NCBI RefSeq assembly: GCF_024609245.1 | Contig: NZ_JANJYH010000002.1 | Coordinates: 310,001 to 374,000, forward strand | Length of the DNA: 64,000 nucleotides | Direction of reading: 5' to 3' | From: Haloarchaeobius sp. FL176 | Lineage (GTDB): Archaea; Halobacteriota; Halobacteria; Halobacteriales; Natrialbaceae | Shown here: positions 17,857-25,525 of the stretch, in pieces | Layout: each line of letters opens with the position of its first letter | Position numbering within the stretch: position 1 is the first letter of the stretch | Program-made: the position numbers and the translations under genes | Notes under the pieces: model-generated | What the model was told of the DNA's origin: nothing | What the model saw: the letters and a program-made list of their open reading frames with translations, nothing else | Databases searched by the model: none

Positions 17857-18402
17857 TCAGGGTCGCAACCCGCGTGGCCCCTCCGTTACGAACACGGTCC
17901 CCTGGTCGGCGCCGTACTGCCCGGTCAGCTCCCCGGCCGCCAGGACCGACCCCTCCAGCCCGACCGTGGACGCGACGCGAGCTCGACGTGTCGCCGCCGG
18001 GAGGTCGAGGTCGATGTCGAGCGCGTACACCCGGAACCGGTACGTCTCGACCTGCTCTGGCGGCGGCGACGGGCCGCCCCACCCCCGTCGGAGGAAGTCG
18101 TTGTACCCCTCGGTCGCATCCTCGAGCGGTTCGCCCCGCCGGAAGACCGTCGTCTCGGGGTCGACGCCCCAGGCCTGCCAGTGCACCCACTCGTGGTCCA
18201 CCACGTCGGCCGCCTCGGGGTGGACCATCGTCACGAGCAACGACTCGGCCGCGTCGGGGACGCCCTGAATCCGAAGTTCGGGGCGCTCGTTCTCGTTCAC
18301 GAACCCGGTCCAGTCGGGGAGTCGCTCCCCGTCCTCGAAGTCGGGACTGGTCACCGTAATCGGGGCGGCGTCGTCGAGCGCCGCGGTCAGCTCTGCGAGC
18401 AT
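17857..18402 (-). CDS. YbhB/YbcL-type PEBP family protein
   Basis: A 181-residue protein of the phosphatidylethanolamine-binding / Raf-kinase-inhibitor-like family. Motifs seen are ITVTSPDFEDGERLPDW, ESLLVTMVHPEA with DHEWVHWQAWGVDPE (DxxxHW block), and the GWGGPSPPPEQVETYRFRVYALD signature. The reaction is unknown; bacterial relatives are cytosolic or periplasmic binding proteins. A TATA element AAATATTT at 18429-18436 lies about 30 nt before the ATG at 18402 (MLAELTAALDD), favouring that start; an ATG at 18423 is the alternative. Confidence 0.85.
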   Translation of the reverse strand: MLAELTAALDDAAPITVTSPDFEDGERLPDWTGFVNENERPELRIQGVPDAAESLLVTMVHPEAADVVDHEWVHWQAWGVDPETTVFRRGEPLEDATEGYNDFLRRGWGGPSPPPEQVETYRFRVYALDIDLDLPAATRRARVASTVGLEGSVLAAGELTGQYGADQGTVFVTEGPRGLRP

Positions 18403-18554
18403 GTCGGCGGTGTTCGTGACCATACCACAAATATTTTTGTCCCGATACGATGCTGCCTGAAAGATTCGCTCCTGGGACCGGGTACAGCGTCGGTCGCGTC
18501 GTTACGGAGCGGCGTCGAGAACCAGACGGCTGCGGTCGGGTCGTCCCCACCGCC

Positions 18555-19250
18555 TCACTCAATCAGCGTCCAGCCGCCGTCCTCCGTGGCGGCGACGACG
18601 TCACGGCGCTCCATCTCGGTGAGTACCTCGGTCATGCGGTTCGGCTGGGCGATCTCCATCTCGATGCGCTGGAGGTCGTGGTCCTCCGCGAGGAAGTGGC
18701 GGATGTCCGCCTTGTGGAACGACGACTGCTCGTGACGCTCCATCAGCCCGGCGATGATGTCGATCATGTCCTCGATGAAGTTCCACGGGTAGACCATCCA
18801 CGCCCACTCCTCCAGGCGCTCGCCGACGTAGTCGGGCTCGAACTCGCTCGTCTGGAGCAGCTGGAGCGTCGCCGTCTTCACCGTGCCCGCGTTGCGCTCC
18901 TCGACGTACTCCTCGGCCCGGCGGATGGAGCCGCCGGTGTCCGCGATGTCGTCGATGATGAGCACGTCCTTCCCCTCGACGCTGCCCTCCGGCATCGGGT
19001 AGCGGACCTGCGGTTCGTCGGCCTTCTGTGCAGTGCCCACGTAGTGCTCCATCTTCAGACTCGTCAGGTCGTTCAGTCCGAGGAAGTCACAGATGGACCG
19101 TCCCGCGAACCAGCCGCCGCGGGCGAGTGCGACGATGACGTCGGGTTCGAAGGAGTCCGCCTTGACGTCCTCGCTGACGTCCCGACAGAGGCCGTAGATG
19201 TACTCCCAGTTCGTGATGGTGCAGTTAAAATCGTCCGGGAGGTCGCTCAT
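18555..19250 (-). CDS. Purine-type phosphoribosyltransferase
   Basis: A 231-residue protein. The core is a type I phosphoribosyltransferase with the PRPP-binding loop VLIIDDIADTGGS at residues 96-108 and the upstream pyrophosphate loop VIVALARGGWFAGR. A C-terminal extension (about 150-231) looks like a winged-helix-type tail (MTEVLTEMERRDVVAATEDG). Archaeal relatives salvage hypoxanthine, xanthine or guanine; the base specificity cannot be read here. The start at MSDLPDD is preceded by TTTTAAC-type AT-rich sequence within the gene and none better upstream. It stands alone. Confidence 0.85.
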   Translation of the reverse strand: MSDLPDDFNCTITNWEYIYGLCRDVSEDVKADSFEPDVIVALARGGWFAGRSICDFLGLNDLTSLKMEHYVGTAQKADEPQVRYPMPEGSVEGKDVLIIDDIADTGGSIRRAEEYVEERNAGTVKTATLQLLQTSEFEPDYVGERLEEWAWMVYPWNFIEDMIDIIAGLMERHEQSSFHKADIRHFLAEDHDLQRIEMEIAQPNRMTEVLTEMERRDVVAATEDGGWTLIE

Positions 19251-19395
19251 ACCCGGGACTCGCGCGTGTCGGCACTTAACCGTTTTCAGGTGTCCCGAGC
19301 GTTCGTTTCGCTGGGGCCCCGGGTGCGCTCACGAGCGACCGAACCGCGACCCGGACGGGAAAGGCACAAAGCCTCTCCCCTCGTTCGTCCACGTG

Positions 19396-19719
19396 ATGCA
19401 CGCGATTTTCGCTGGCCACGACGAGCACGAGTTGGTACGCGAGCTGGAGGCAGTCGGGTTCACCGTCCACATCGTCGACGGCGTGGCGAACCGACCCGGG
19501 CTGGAGGAGGCTGGAATCGTCGACGCGGACCTGTTCGTCCTGACCGACGTGGGGCAGGCGACCGGTATCCCGGTCGCGAAGGACCTGAACCCGGACGTGC
19601 GGGTCGTCGCCTACTCCGACGACTCGCTCCCGGAGTTCGTCAGCGGTCAGGCCGACCTGGCCGTCGACCCCGCGTTGCTCGACCCGGCGACAGTCGCCGA
19701 GGAGCTGGCGGGCCAGTAA
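19396..19719 (+). CDS. Small Rossmann-like haloarchaeal protein (DUF7126-like)
   Basis: A 107-residue acidic protein: MHAIFAGHDEHELVREL, then FTVHIVDGVANRPGLEEAG, DLFVLTDVGQATGIPVAKD and DVRVVAYSDDSLPEFVSGQ. The alternating beta/alpha pattern resembles a Rossmann or receiver-like fold without catalytic residues. I believe it belongs to a conserved haloarchaeal family sometimes labelled CTP synthetase, which this short protein cannot be by itself. The start at 19396 was chosen because the upstream frame is basic and Arg-rich. Confidence 0.75.
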   Translation: MHAIFAGHDEHELVRELEAVGFTVHIVDGVANRPGLEEAGIVDADLFVLTDVGQATGIPVAKDLNPDVRVVAYSDDSLPEFVSGQADLAVDPALLDPATVAEELAGQ

Positions 19720-20215
19720 CGACGGCCGCTGCGAGCGGGCCCGGAGCCTGCGCGGGGTCCCTGTCACGAGAGCCACTGGTCCAGCAGTCGACGCGCTCGA
19801 CGCTGTGGTGACGCGCCGAGCGCTGTCGCGAGCCAGCTATCGTGTCTTGTGTTAACGCACCTTTCGGATCTGGCTGGCGCTGTGAACGGTTTCGGCGGCC
19901 TGGGGCCTCTGGAGACGCGGATAATGCTGGTTCCCGGATGATTTTACGATGCTCGTACTATCACATGAAGGACATCACGAAACGGGGGAAGAACTGTTCA
20001 AGACCGTTCAGAACCGGTAAATCGTCTGGACAGTTGTCCGTGTTCAAGTAGATACGAATCTTCGGCCCAGATGGAGACCACGAGGACACAAATAGGTCGG
20101 TGTCAGAGGGTCACGCCCTCGTTCCCTGACAGGCGTGGTCTCCCGGTACTGGATATCGTCCAGTAACACTCCCCCTTCCCTTTCAACGCTCCCACAGCCC
20201 CCGCCAGGCTTCGGC
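19720..20215 (+). ncRNA. Hairpin-rich convergent intergenic region, candidate ncRNA
   Basis: This 496-nt gap between two converging genes has no ORF with haloarchaeal composition; the 69-codon frame at 19842-20051 is basic and unsupported. Structure is abundant: an 11-bp imperfect hairpin at 19793-19823; a perfect 10-bp inverted repeat GGAGACCACG (20073-20082)/CGTGGTCTCC (20134-20143) enclosing TGTCAG/CTGACA (20101-20106/20126-20131) and GAGGG/CCCTC; then a 7-bp hairpin at 20147-20165, followed by a pyrimidine-rich run. AT-rich sequence near 19937-19975 could hold a promoter. The transcribed strand is unknown; plus is assumed. Confidence 0.4.
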
Positions 20216-20824
20216 TCAGTCGGAGCGGCGCGCCAGCCCGACCAGATGCGGTGCCTCGGGGACGACGAGCTCCGCGACGCCGAGGCGCACCGCCGCCTCG
20301 CTCCCCGGGAGACAGCAGACGAGCACGCCCTCGTCGACACCGGCCATCGCCCGCGTCGCGATGGCCCGGGTGCCGATCTCCTCGTGTGAGCGCCGCCGGA
20401 ACAGCTCGCCGAAGCCGGGGAGCTCCTTGTCGAGCAACGGCTCGACGGCCTCGACGGTCACGTCGTCGGGCGTGACCCCCGTCCCGCCGGTCGTGACCAC
20501 GAGGTCGACGTCCTCTCGGTCGGCGAGTCGGCCGACCGTTCCCTGCACGCTGTCGTACTCGTCGGGGATGAGTTCGCGGACGGTGACCTCGTGGCCCTCG
20601 TCGGTGAGGAGGGACTCGATGCGGTCGCCCGAGGGGTCGTCGTCCAGTGTCCGCGAGTTCGACACCGTGACGACCGCGACACCGAGCCTGTGCTCGTCGT
20701 GCTGATGGTGGTGGTCGTGGTTGTCGTCGTCGTGGCCGTGACTGTGTCCGTCGTCGTGACTGTGACTGTCGTCGTGGCCGTGTCCCTCATGGTCGTCGTG
20801 GTCGTCCTCGGCGTGTTCGCTCAT
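20216..20824 (-). CDS. moaB: MoaB-family molybdopterin biosynthesis protein with His-rich N-terminus
   Basis: A 202-residue protein. Residues about 46-202 are a MoaB/MogA domain, which adenylylates molybdopterin or helps insert molybdate. Motifs are VAVVTVSNSRTLDDDPSGD, DLVVTTGGTGVTPDDVTVE, FGELFRRRSHEEIGTRAI and VCCLPGSEAAVRLGV. Residues 1-45 are an added Asp/His tract with 16 histidines, resembling metal-storage tails of UreE or HypB. The ATG at 20824 starts this tract; the longer upstream frame is basic and overlaps the divergent gene. The tract's job is inferred to be metal binding. Confidence 0.88.
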   Translation of the reverse strand: MSEHAEDDHDDHEGHGHDDSHSHDDGHSHGHDDDNHDHHHQHDEHRLGVAVVTVSNSRTLDDDPSGDRIESLLTDEGHEVTVRELIPDEYDSVQGTVGRLADREDVDLVVTTGGTGVTPDDVTVEAVEPLLDKELPGFGELFRRRSHEEIGTRAIATRAMAGVDEGVLVCCLPGSEAAVRLGVAELVVPEAPHLVGLARRSD

Positions 20825-20913
20825 GTCCGGCGCGTTCCGGCGGCGGCGGCATAGCTCTTGTCCGAGTTGCCCGCGTCGGCACGCTTTTGCCCGCGCCACG
20901 AGTCACCACGCGC

Positions 20914-21954
20914 ATGAAGGCCGTCCAGTTTACCGAGCACGGCGACGCCGACGTCATCGAGTACGACGAGTATCCGACGCCGGAGCCCGACGACGACGAG
21001 GTGCTGGTCGACGTGAAGGCCGGCGCACTCAACCACCTCGACGTGTGGACCCGGCGGGGGCTGCCGGGGATCGATCTCGAGATGCCACACGTCCCGGGAA
21101 GCGACGCTGCGGGCGTGGTCGAGGCGGTCGGCGCGGACGTGTCACGCTTCGAGCCCGGCGACCACGTCGCGGTCTGGTCCGGCATCGCGACGGGCGAGGA
21201 CGAGTTCACCCGGAAGGGCGACCCGACGCTGTCACGGAGTTTCAAGGTCATCGGCGAGCATCTCCCGGGCGTCCACAGCGAGTACACGACGCTGCCCGCG
21301 GAGAACCTGGTGCCGGTGCCGGACGAGGTACCCTGGGAGACGGCGGCGGCTGCACCGCTCGTCTTCGGTACCGCCTGGCGGATGCTCGTCTCGCGCGGTG
21401 ACGTAACGGCCGGCGAGTCCGTGCTGGTGCTCGGTGCCTCCGGCGGCGTCGGTCACGCCGCCGCCCAAATCGCCGACTACGCGGGGGCGGAGGTGTACGC
21501 GACCGCGAGCAGCGAGGAGAAGCTCGACTACGCCCGGGACTGTGGCGCGGACCACGTCTGCAACTACGAGGAGGAGCGTTTCGCGACGTGGATTCGCGAG
21601 GAAACCGACGGCCGCGGCGTCGACGTGGTCGTCGACCACGTCGGCGAGGAGACGTGGGAGGACTCGCTGAAGTGCCTCGCCCCCGGCGGCCGGCTGCTCA
21701 CCTGCGGGGCGACGACGGGGCCGAACGCGGAAACGAACGTCAACCGGGTGTTCTGGAGCCAGCTGGAGATCATCGGCTCGACGATGGCGACGCCCGGCGA
21801 GGCCGAGACGGTCCTCGAACTGGTGTGGGACGGCACGTTCGAACCCCGCATCCGGGAGACGCTCCCGATGAGCGAGACGGGCCGGGCCCACGAACTGCTG
21901 GAGAATCGTGAGGGCTTTGGGAAGGTGGTCGTAATTCCGGACAGTGAGCTCTGA
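20914..21954 (+). CDS. Zinc-type alcohol dehydrogenase / quinone oxidoreductase
   Basis: A 346-residue medium-chain dehydrogenase/reductase. The GroES-like N-terminus has AGALNHLDVWTRRGLPG and PHVPGSDAAGVVEAVG. The NAD(P)-binding Rossmann core has VLVLGASGGVGHAAAQIA near residue 175 and VVVDHVGEETWEDSLK. The lack of the GHE/Cys catalytic zinc set points to a quinone oxidoreductase-like reductase; the substrate is unknown. The ATG at 20914 (MKAVQFTEHG) is family-typical; nine upstream codons were dropped. The last 11 nt overlap the next gene. Confidence 0.88.
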   Translation: MKAVQFTEHGDADVIEYDEYPTPEPDDDEVLVDVKAGALNHLDVWTRRGLPGIDLEMPHVPGSDAAGVVEAVGADVSRFEPGDHVAVWSGIATGEDEFTRKGDPTLSRSFKVIGEHLPGVHSEYTTLPAENLVPVPDEVPWETAAAAPLVFGTAWRMLVSRGDVTAGESVLVLGASGGVGHAAAQIADYAGAEVYATASSEEKLDYARDCGADHVCNYEEERFATWIREETDGRGVDVVVDHVGEETWEDSLKCLAPGGRLLTCGATTGPNAETNVNRVFWSQLEIIGSTMATPGEAETVLELVWDGTFEPRIRETLPMSETGRAHELLENREGFGKVVVIPDSEL

Positions 21955-22273
21955 CGCCGACACGAAGGAACGGGCGGACGACGGACGCGGGACACCCACC
22001 ATCGACGGCGCCGACGCGGCGGCGGGCGACGGTGACGACGAGGGCTACGTCCACCGGCCGGCCGACGGCGTCCACCCGGAGGCTGTCGACCGTGAGTGGG
22101 ACTGGCGCGGCTGGGTGGTCGTCGCCGTCGTCGCCTTCTCGTTTCTCGTGATGCCGGTCGTCATCCTCTATCGGCCGCCGTCGCTGCCGTACTGGGTCGC
22201 ACTGCTCGCGTTCCCGATGCTGCCGGCGCTGTTGCTCGGACTCGTCGCGGTCTGGGGGACGACGCGGCCCTAG
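21944..22273 (+). CDS. Small two-TM membrane protein (GTG start)
   Basis: A 109-residue protein beginning at a GTG inside the end of the preceding dehydrogenase gene (11-nt overlap), so the two are probably translated together. An acidic disordered N-terminus of about 50 residues precedes two hydrophobic helices, WVVVAVVAFSFLVMPVVIL and WVALLAFPMLPALLLGLVA. The family and function are not recognised. It converges with the gene ending at 22270 and overlaps its stop by 4 nt. Confidence 0.6.
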   Translation: MSSDADTKERADDGRGTPTIDGADAAAGDGDDEGYVHRPADGVHPEAVDREWDWRGWVVVAVVAFSFLVMPVVILYRPPSLPYWVALLAFPMLPALLLGLVAVWGTTRP

Positions 22274-22584
22274 CTCAGCGGCACCCGGCCGAAACTCGCC
22301 TCGAGCTGGTCGACGATGGCCTTGGCCTGGGCGACGTCCGACGCCGGCGTCGAGTCTCGCTCCGCGTACTCTCGTAGGTCACGCCGCAGCCGCCACGCTT
22401 CGAACGTCGTCAGTGCCGGGTCACCGGCCTCGAGCTTCCGGGCGATGCTGAGCGCCCACCAGGGCTGTGGGTCGTCGTCGTCGTGCCCGGTGAGTCGCTC
22501 GACCATCACGTGGTGGACGAGCCACAGTTCGCCGCGGGAGAGCGACAGGTCGGCCGTTTTCGGTTGCTTGCGTGCTGACGACAT
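22270..22584 (-). CDS. Conserved small haloarchaeal protein, function unknown
   Basis: A 104-residue, mostly helical protein: LSLSRGELWLVHHVMVERL, DDPQPWWALSIARKLEAGD, TTFEAWRLRRDLREYAERD and AQAKAIVDQLEASFG. The patterned HH/WW residues suggest a compact helical bundle. The start at MSSARKQPK was chosen; an in-frame ATG 15 codons upstream adds a Gly-rich stretch. A 10-bp palindrome GTGTTAACAC and a TATA-like GGATTATG lie upstream. Confidence 0.6.
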   Translation of the reverse strand: MSSARKQPKTADLSLSRGELWLVHHVMVERLTGHDDDDPQPWWALSIARKLEAGDPALTTFEAWRLRRDLREYAERDSTPASDVAQAKAIVDQLEASFGRVPLS

Positions 22585-22641
22585 CTGTGGATGGGCACCT
22601 CCGGAAGAAACTACGACCCACCCCGACATAATCCTTGCTAC

Positions 22642-22651
22642 GTGTTAACAC
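22642..22651. promoter_or_regulatory. Palindrome GTGTTAACAC upstream of the 22270-22584 gene
   Basis: A perfect 10-bp palindrome about 60 nt upstream of the ATG at 22584 and just upstream of a TATA-like GGATTATG on the minus strand. An operator role is possible but unsupported by a second copy at this locus. Confidence 0.3.
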
Positions 22652-22678
22652 ATATTCTGCAGGGGTCCGTCCGGGCGC

Positions 22679-23257
22679 TCAGTCGAAGTCGCGGCGCATC
22701 GCGATCTCGAACCAGGGACAGAGCCGGAGCTGCCGGTAGAACTCCGGATTGTCGTGGAGATGCTCGTAGGGGACCCACATCAGACCCTCGACCTCCTCCG
22801 GGTCGGGGTCGAGCGTGGCGTCGGTCAGCGTGATCTTCAGCACGGCACAGACTTCGTGCTCCACGCCGGCGTTCTCGAAGTAGCGCTTGTACTCGAAGCG
22901 GTCCGTGAGCTGGACGGAGTCGTACTGCTCGGGCGTGATGCCGAGTTCCTCCTCCAGTCGCTCGCGGGTCGCCGCCTCCTGGCTCTGCCCCTCGACGGGG
23001 TGAGAGGCGACCGTCCCGTCCCACCAGGTGCCCCACAGCCGCTTCTCGGCGGCGCGCTGTGCGAGCAGGATGTTCCCGTCCTCGTCGAAGACGAGCGACG
23101 TGAACGCGCGGTGACGGATGCCCTCACCGGTGTGGGCGTCCAGCCGGTTGACGAGCCCCTGTTCGTTGTCGTCCGGGTCGACCGCGATGACCTCCTGTCG
23201 CGCGTTCTTGTGCGCGGTGTCGTTGGCCGCGCCGTCGGACGGGTCAGACGTGCTCAT
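22679..23257 (-). CDS. idi: Isopentenyl-diphosphate delta-isomerase, type 1 homologue
   Basis: A 192-residue Nudix-fold protein assigned to type 1 IPP isomerase, which interconverts IPP and DMAPP for isoprenoid lipid synthesis. It shows the family lead-in EGIRHRAFTSLVFDEDGNIL, RLWGTWWDGTVASHP, the Nudix-like helix EAATRERLEEELGI, and VEHEVCAVLK containing the glutamate equivalent to E. coli Glu116. The position equivalent to the catalytic Cys67 (VCGHP in E. coli) is alanine here (VASHP). Activity is therefore uncertain. Cytosolic; a single gene. Confidence 0.82.
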   Translation of the reverse strand: MSTSDPSDGAANDTAHKNARQEVIAVDPDDNEQGLVNRLDAHTGEGIRHRAFTSLVFDEDGNILLAQRAAEKRLWGTWWDGTVASHPVEGQSQEAATRERLEEELGITPEQYDSVQLTDRFEYKRYFENAGVEHEVCAVLKITLTDATLDPDPEEVEGLMWVPYEHLHDNPEFYRQLRLCPWFEIAMRRDFD

Positions 23258-23426
23258 GGCTCTACAATCGAGTACCCTGCTAAAATGGACTTCGACTCGT
23301 CACGGGACACCACCAGCCGCCGGTGACTCCCGGCGGCGCCGCTATCCGGAACCGCGTGCCCGAGCCGCACGCCACTGCCGCAGCCCGCTCCCCTGGAATG
23401 ACCACCCAACCCCTAGTTCGTGCCGT

Positions 23427-23693
23427 TTACGCCTCTGATTCGACCGTCTGCGCCATCAGCGACTTGATGCCGCCGTACAGCCCGAGCACGGCAGCGCCAC
23501 TGAAGAAGCCCCCGATGGCAGTCACCAGCCGGACGTCCTGCGGAATACCGAACGCCGTCGGCCAGAGCGTGATCCAGAACGTGAACAACAGCACCATCTG
23601 AGCGAGCATCATCATCACGAACGCTGCGCCCGTGTCGACACTCGCCTCTAATTTGACATCTTCTTCACCGAACCGTTTGCTGGGGGTGGCCAT
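23427..23693 (-). CDS. Small two-TM membrane protein, function unknown
   Basis: An 88-residue protein with a charged N-terminus (ATPSKRFGEEDVKLEA) and two hydrophobic stretches, AAFVMMMLAQMVLLFTFWITL and LVTAIGGFFSGAAVLGLYGG. The ATG sits about 37 nt after a TATA element ATAACTATATC on the minus strand, flanked by GTTGGT-type repeats. No family is recognised. Confidence 0.6.
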   Translation of the reverse strand: MATPSKRFGEEDVKLEASVDTGAAFVMMMLAQMVLLFTFWITLWPTAFGIPQDVRLVTAIGGFFSGAAVLGLYGGIKSLMAQTVESEA

Positions 23694-23713
23694 GTGAACC
23701 AGCTAGCGGTACC

Positions 23714-23769
23714 GTTGGTTACCGGATATAGTTATCTGTTGGTTGCCTACCAGAACCACGTTGGTATAA
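23714..23769. promoter_or_regulatory. Three GTTGGT repeats around the 23427-23693 promoter
   Basis: GTTGGTTACC (23714), GTTGGTTGCC (23738) and GTTGGTATAA (23760) are direct repeats spaced 24 and 22 bp, about two helical turns apart. The first two flank the TATA element GATATAGTTAT at 23725-23735. They are probably regulator sites. Confidence 0.4.
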
Positions 23770-23859
23770 AGTGTTTGTGGCCAGCGCTCCCGACAGAACC
23801 GACAGACAGCGACGGGGTATAATCGCGTCATACCGTGTGGCAACGAGGCGTTACTACCG

Positions 23860-24285
23860 TCAGCCGAGCCGTTCGTCGAGGATGAGCCGTGTCTTCGTCG
23901 AGACGACTTCCTCCATCTCGCGGGCCTGGGTGATGAGGTCGTTCACCCCCTGCGTGTCGGCACAGTCGACCACGAGCACCACGTCCTCCTCCCCGGAGAC
24001 CTGCCAGACGAAGTCCACCTCGGTCCAGTCGGCCATCCGCTCGGAGATTCGGGTCGTTTCGACGTCCATCGCGACGCCGATCTCGATCATCGCCTTCACG
24101 TTGCCCGTGCGCGTGGCGACGGTGAATCGTTCGATGACGTCGTCTCCGGTCATTCGTTCGACCCGGTTGCGGACCGTCCCCTCGCTGGTACCGACCTCCT
24201 CGGCGATCTCGGTGTAGGGCGTTCGGGCGTCCCGCCGGAGGATGTTCAGTATCTCGCGGTCGAGTTCGTCCATGGAGGTGGTCAT
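23860..24285 (-). CDS. Lrp/AsnC family transcriptional regulator
   Basis: A 141-residue regulator. The N-terminal helix-turn-helix (about 1-55) is MDELDREILNILRRDART, TPYTEIAEEVGTSEGTVRNR. The C-terminal RAM ligand-binding domain has AMIEIGVAMDVETTRI and VDFVWQVSGEEDVVLVVDC. It forms oligomers that sense amino acids. The start could also be the ATG at 24273 (MDELDRE), the usual family N-terminus. It is divergent from carA, with operator-like palindromes between them, so it is the leading candidate regulator of carA and carB. Confidence 0.93.
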   Translation of the reverse strand: MTTSMDELDREILNILRRDARTPYTEIAEEVGTSEGTVRNRVERMTGDDVIERFTVATRTGNVKAMIEIGVAMDVETTRISERMADWTEVDFVWQVSGEEDVVLVVDCADTQGVNDLITQAREMEEVVSTKTRLILDERLG

Positions 24286-24310
24286 CTACCACCGGGGCGC
24301 ACTTGATGAT

Positions 24311-24374
24311 TACGAAATTCGTAACGAAGTTTCGAAAGCAAGGTTTATTGACTTGGCAACATACGTACTTCGTA
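24311..24374 (+). promoter_or_regulatory. carA promoter and putative Lrp operator
   Basis: TACGAAATTCGTA (24311-24323, perfect), TTTCGAAA (24330-24337, perfect), a TATA box GGTTTATTG (24342-24350), and a second TACG-N5-CGTA (24362-24374) overlapping the predicted start of transcription. The block CGTAACGAAGTTTCGAAA (24320-24337) matches 16 of 18 bases with one upstream of carB. Confidence 0.6.
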
Positions 24375-24377
24375 ACG

Positions 24378-25442
24378 ATGGACGCCTACGTAGCACTGGA
24401 GGGCGGCCACGTGGTCGAGGCACGTGGTCGGGCTCCGGGCACAGCAAACGGCGAACTGGTTTTCACGACAACGTACACGGGATACGAGGAGAGCCTCACG
24501 GACCCGTCGTACGAAGAGCAGATACTCACCTTCGCGTACCCGCTCATCGGGAACTACGGCGTGCGCCCGGAGCGCTTCGAGTCCGACCGGGTCCACCCCC
24601 GCGCCGCGGTCACTCGCGAGATGACCGACGACGTGGCGGAGTGGCTCGCCGAGGAGGACGTGCCGGCGGTCGACCACATCGACACGCGTGACCTCGTCAC
24701 CGACATCCGCGAGGAGGGAGCGATGGCCTGCGGCATCGCCGTCGGTGACGACGTCACCCCCGAAGATGCGCTTGCGGAGCTCGAGGACTGCGTGCCGATG
24801 AGCGACCACACGGATATCGGCGCACAGGTGTCCGTCGCCGAGCCCGTCGTCCACAACGCCGAGAGCGACGGCGCGACGGTCGCACTCGTCGACTGCGGCG
24901 CCAAGCAGTCCATCGTCGACTCGCTGGTCGAGCGCGGCGCGACGGTCCACGTGCTTCCCTACGACGTGACGGCCGACGACGTGGCCGAAATCGACCCGGA
25001 GCTCCTGTTCATCTCGAACGGCCCGGGCGACCCGGAGAACTTCGACGCCGCGGTCGACCTCGTGGACACCTACGTCGGCGAGGTGCCCATCGCGGGCATC
25101 TGCCTCGGTCAGCAGATCGTCGCCCGCGCGCTCGGCGGGACGACCGAGAAGATGGACTTCGGCCACCGTGGCGTCAACCAGCCCGTCCGCGACTACGACA
25201 GCGGGAAGGTCGTGATGACCACCCAGAACCACGGCTACACTGTCGCCGACGCGCCCGAGGCGCTCGAGGTTTCGCAGATCAACGTCAACGACGGCACGCC
25301 GGAGGGCCTCGACAGCGAGGACCTCGACATCATCACGCGGCAGTACCACCCCGAGGCCAATCCCGGCCCGCACGACTCGCTCTCCTTCTTCGACGACGTG
25401 CTCGGGATGACCGCCTCGAAGCGAACCATCGTCGCCGACTGA
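24378..25442 (+). CDS. carA: Carbamoyl-phosphate synthase small (glutaminase) subunit
   Basis: A 354-residue class I glutamine amidotransferase that feeds ammonia to CarB for carbamoyl phosphate (pyrimidine and arginine synthesis). The N-terminal domain begins AYVALEGGHVVEARG, with FTTTYTGYEESLTDPSY. The glutaminase has FISNGPGDPENF, the nucleophile Cys in AGICLGQQIVARALGG, TTQNHGYTV, and the His/Glu pair in QYHPEANPGPHDS. The ATG at 24378 lies about 6 nt after the predicted TSS; the longer frame reads through the promoter. carB is separate, at 31801-35139. Confidence 0.97.
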   Translation: MDAYVALEGGHVVEARGRAPGTANGELVFTTTYTGYEESLTDPSYEEQILTFAYPLIGNYGVRPERFESDRVHPRAAVTREMTDDVAEWLAEEDVPAVDHIDTRDLVTDIREEGAMACGIAVGDDVTPEDALAELEDCVPMSDHTDIGAQVSVAEPVVHNAESDGATVALVDCGAKQSIVDSLVERGATVHVLPYDVTADDVAEIDPELLFISNGPGDPENFDAAVDLVDTYVGEVPIAGICLGQQIVARALGGTTEKMDFGHRGVNQPVRDYDSGKVVMTTQNHGYTVADAPEALEVSQINVNDGTPEGLDSEDLDIITRQYHPEANPGPHDSLSFFDDVLGMTASKRTIVAD

Positions 25443-25525
25443 GCGGGACGTAGGCGTCCCACACCGTTCTATCGCCCAGACCGAGGAGCGGCGGCTCGGG
25501 CGTCGGCAGGACCCCTGTCACACCC

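Noticed and set aside
19842-20051. 69-codon frame in the convergent gap
   Set aside because: Basic and cysteine-rich, unlike haloarchaeal proteins; no promoter spacing support.
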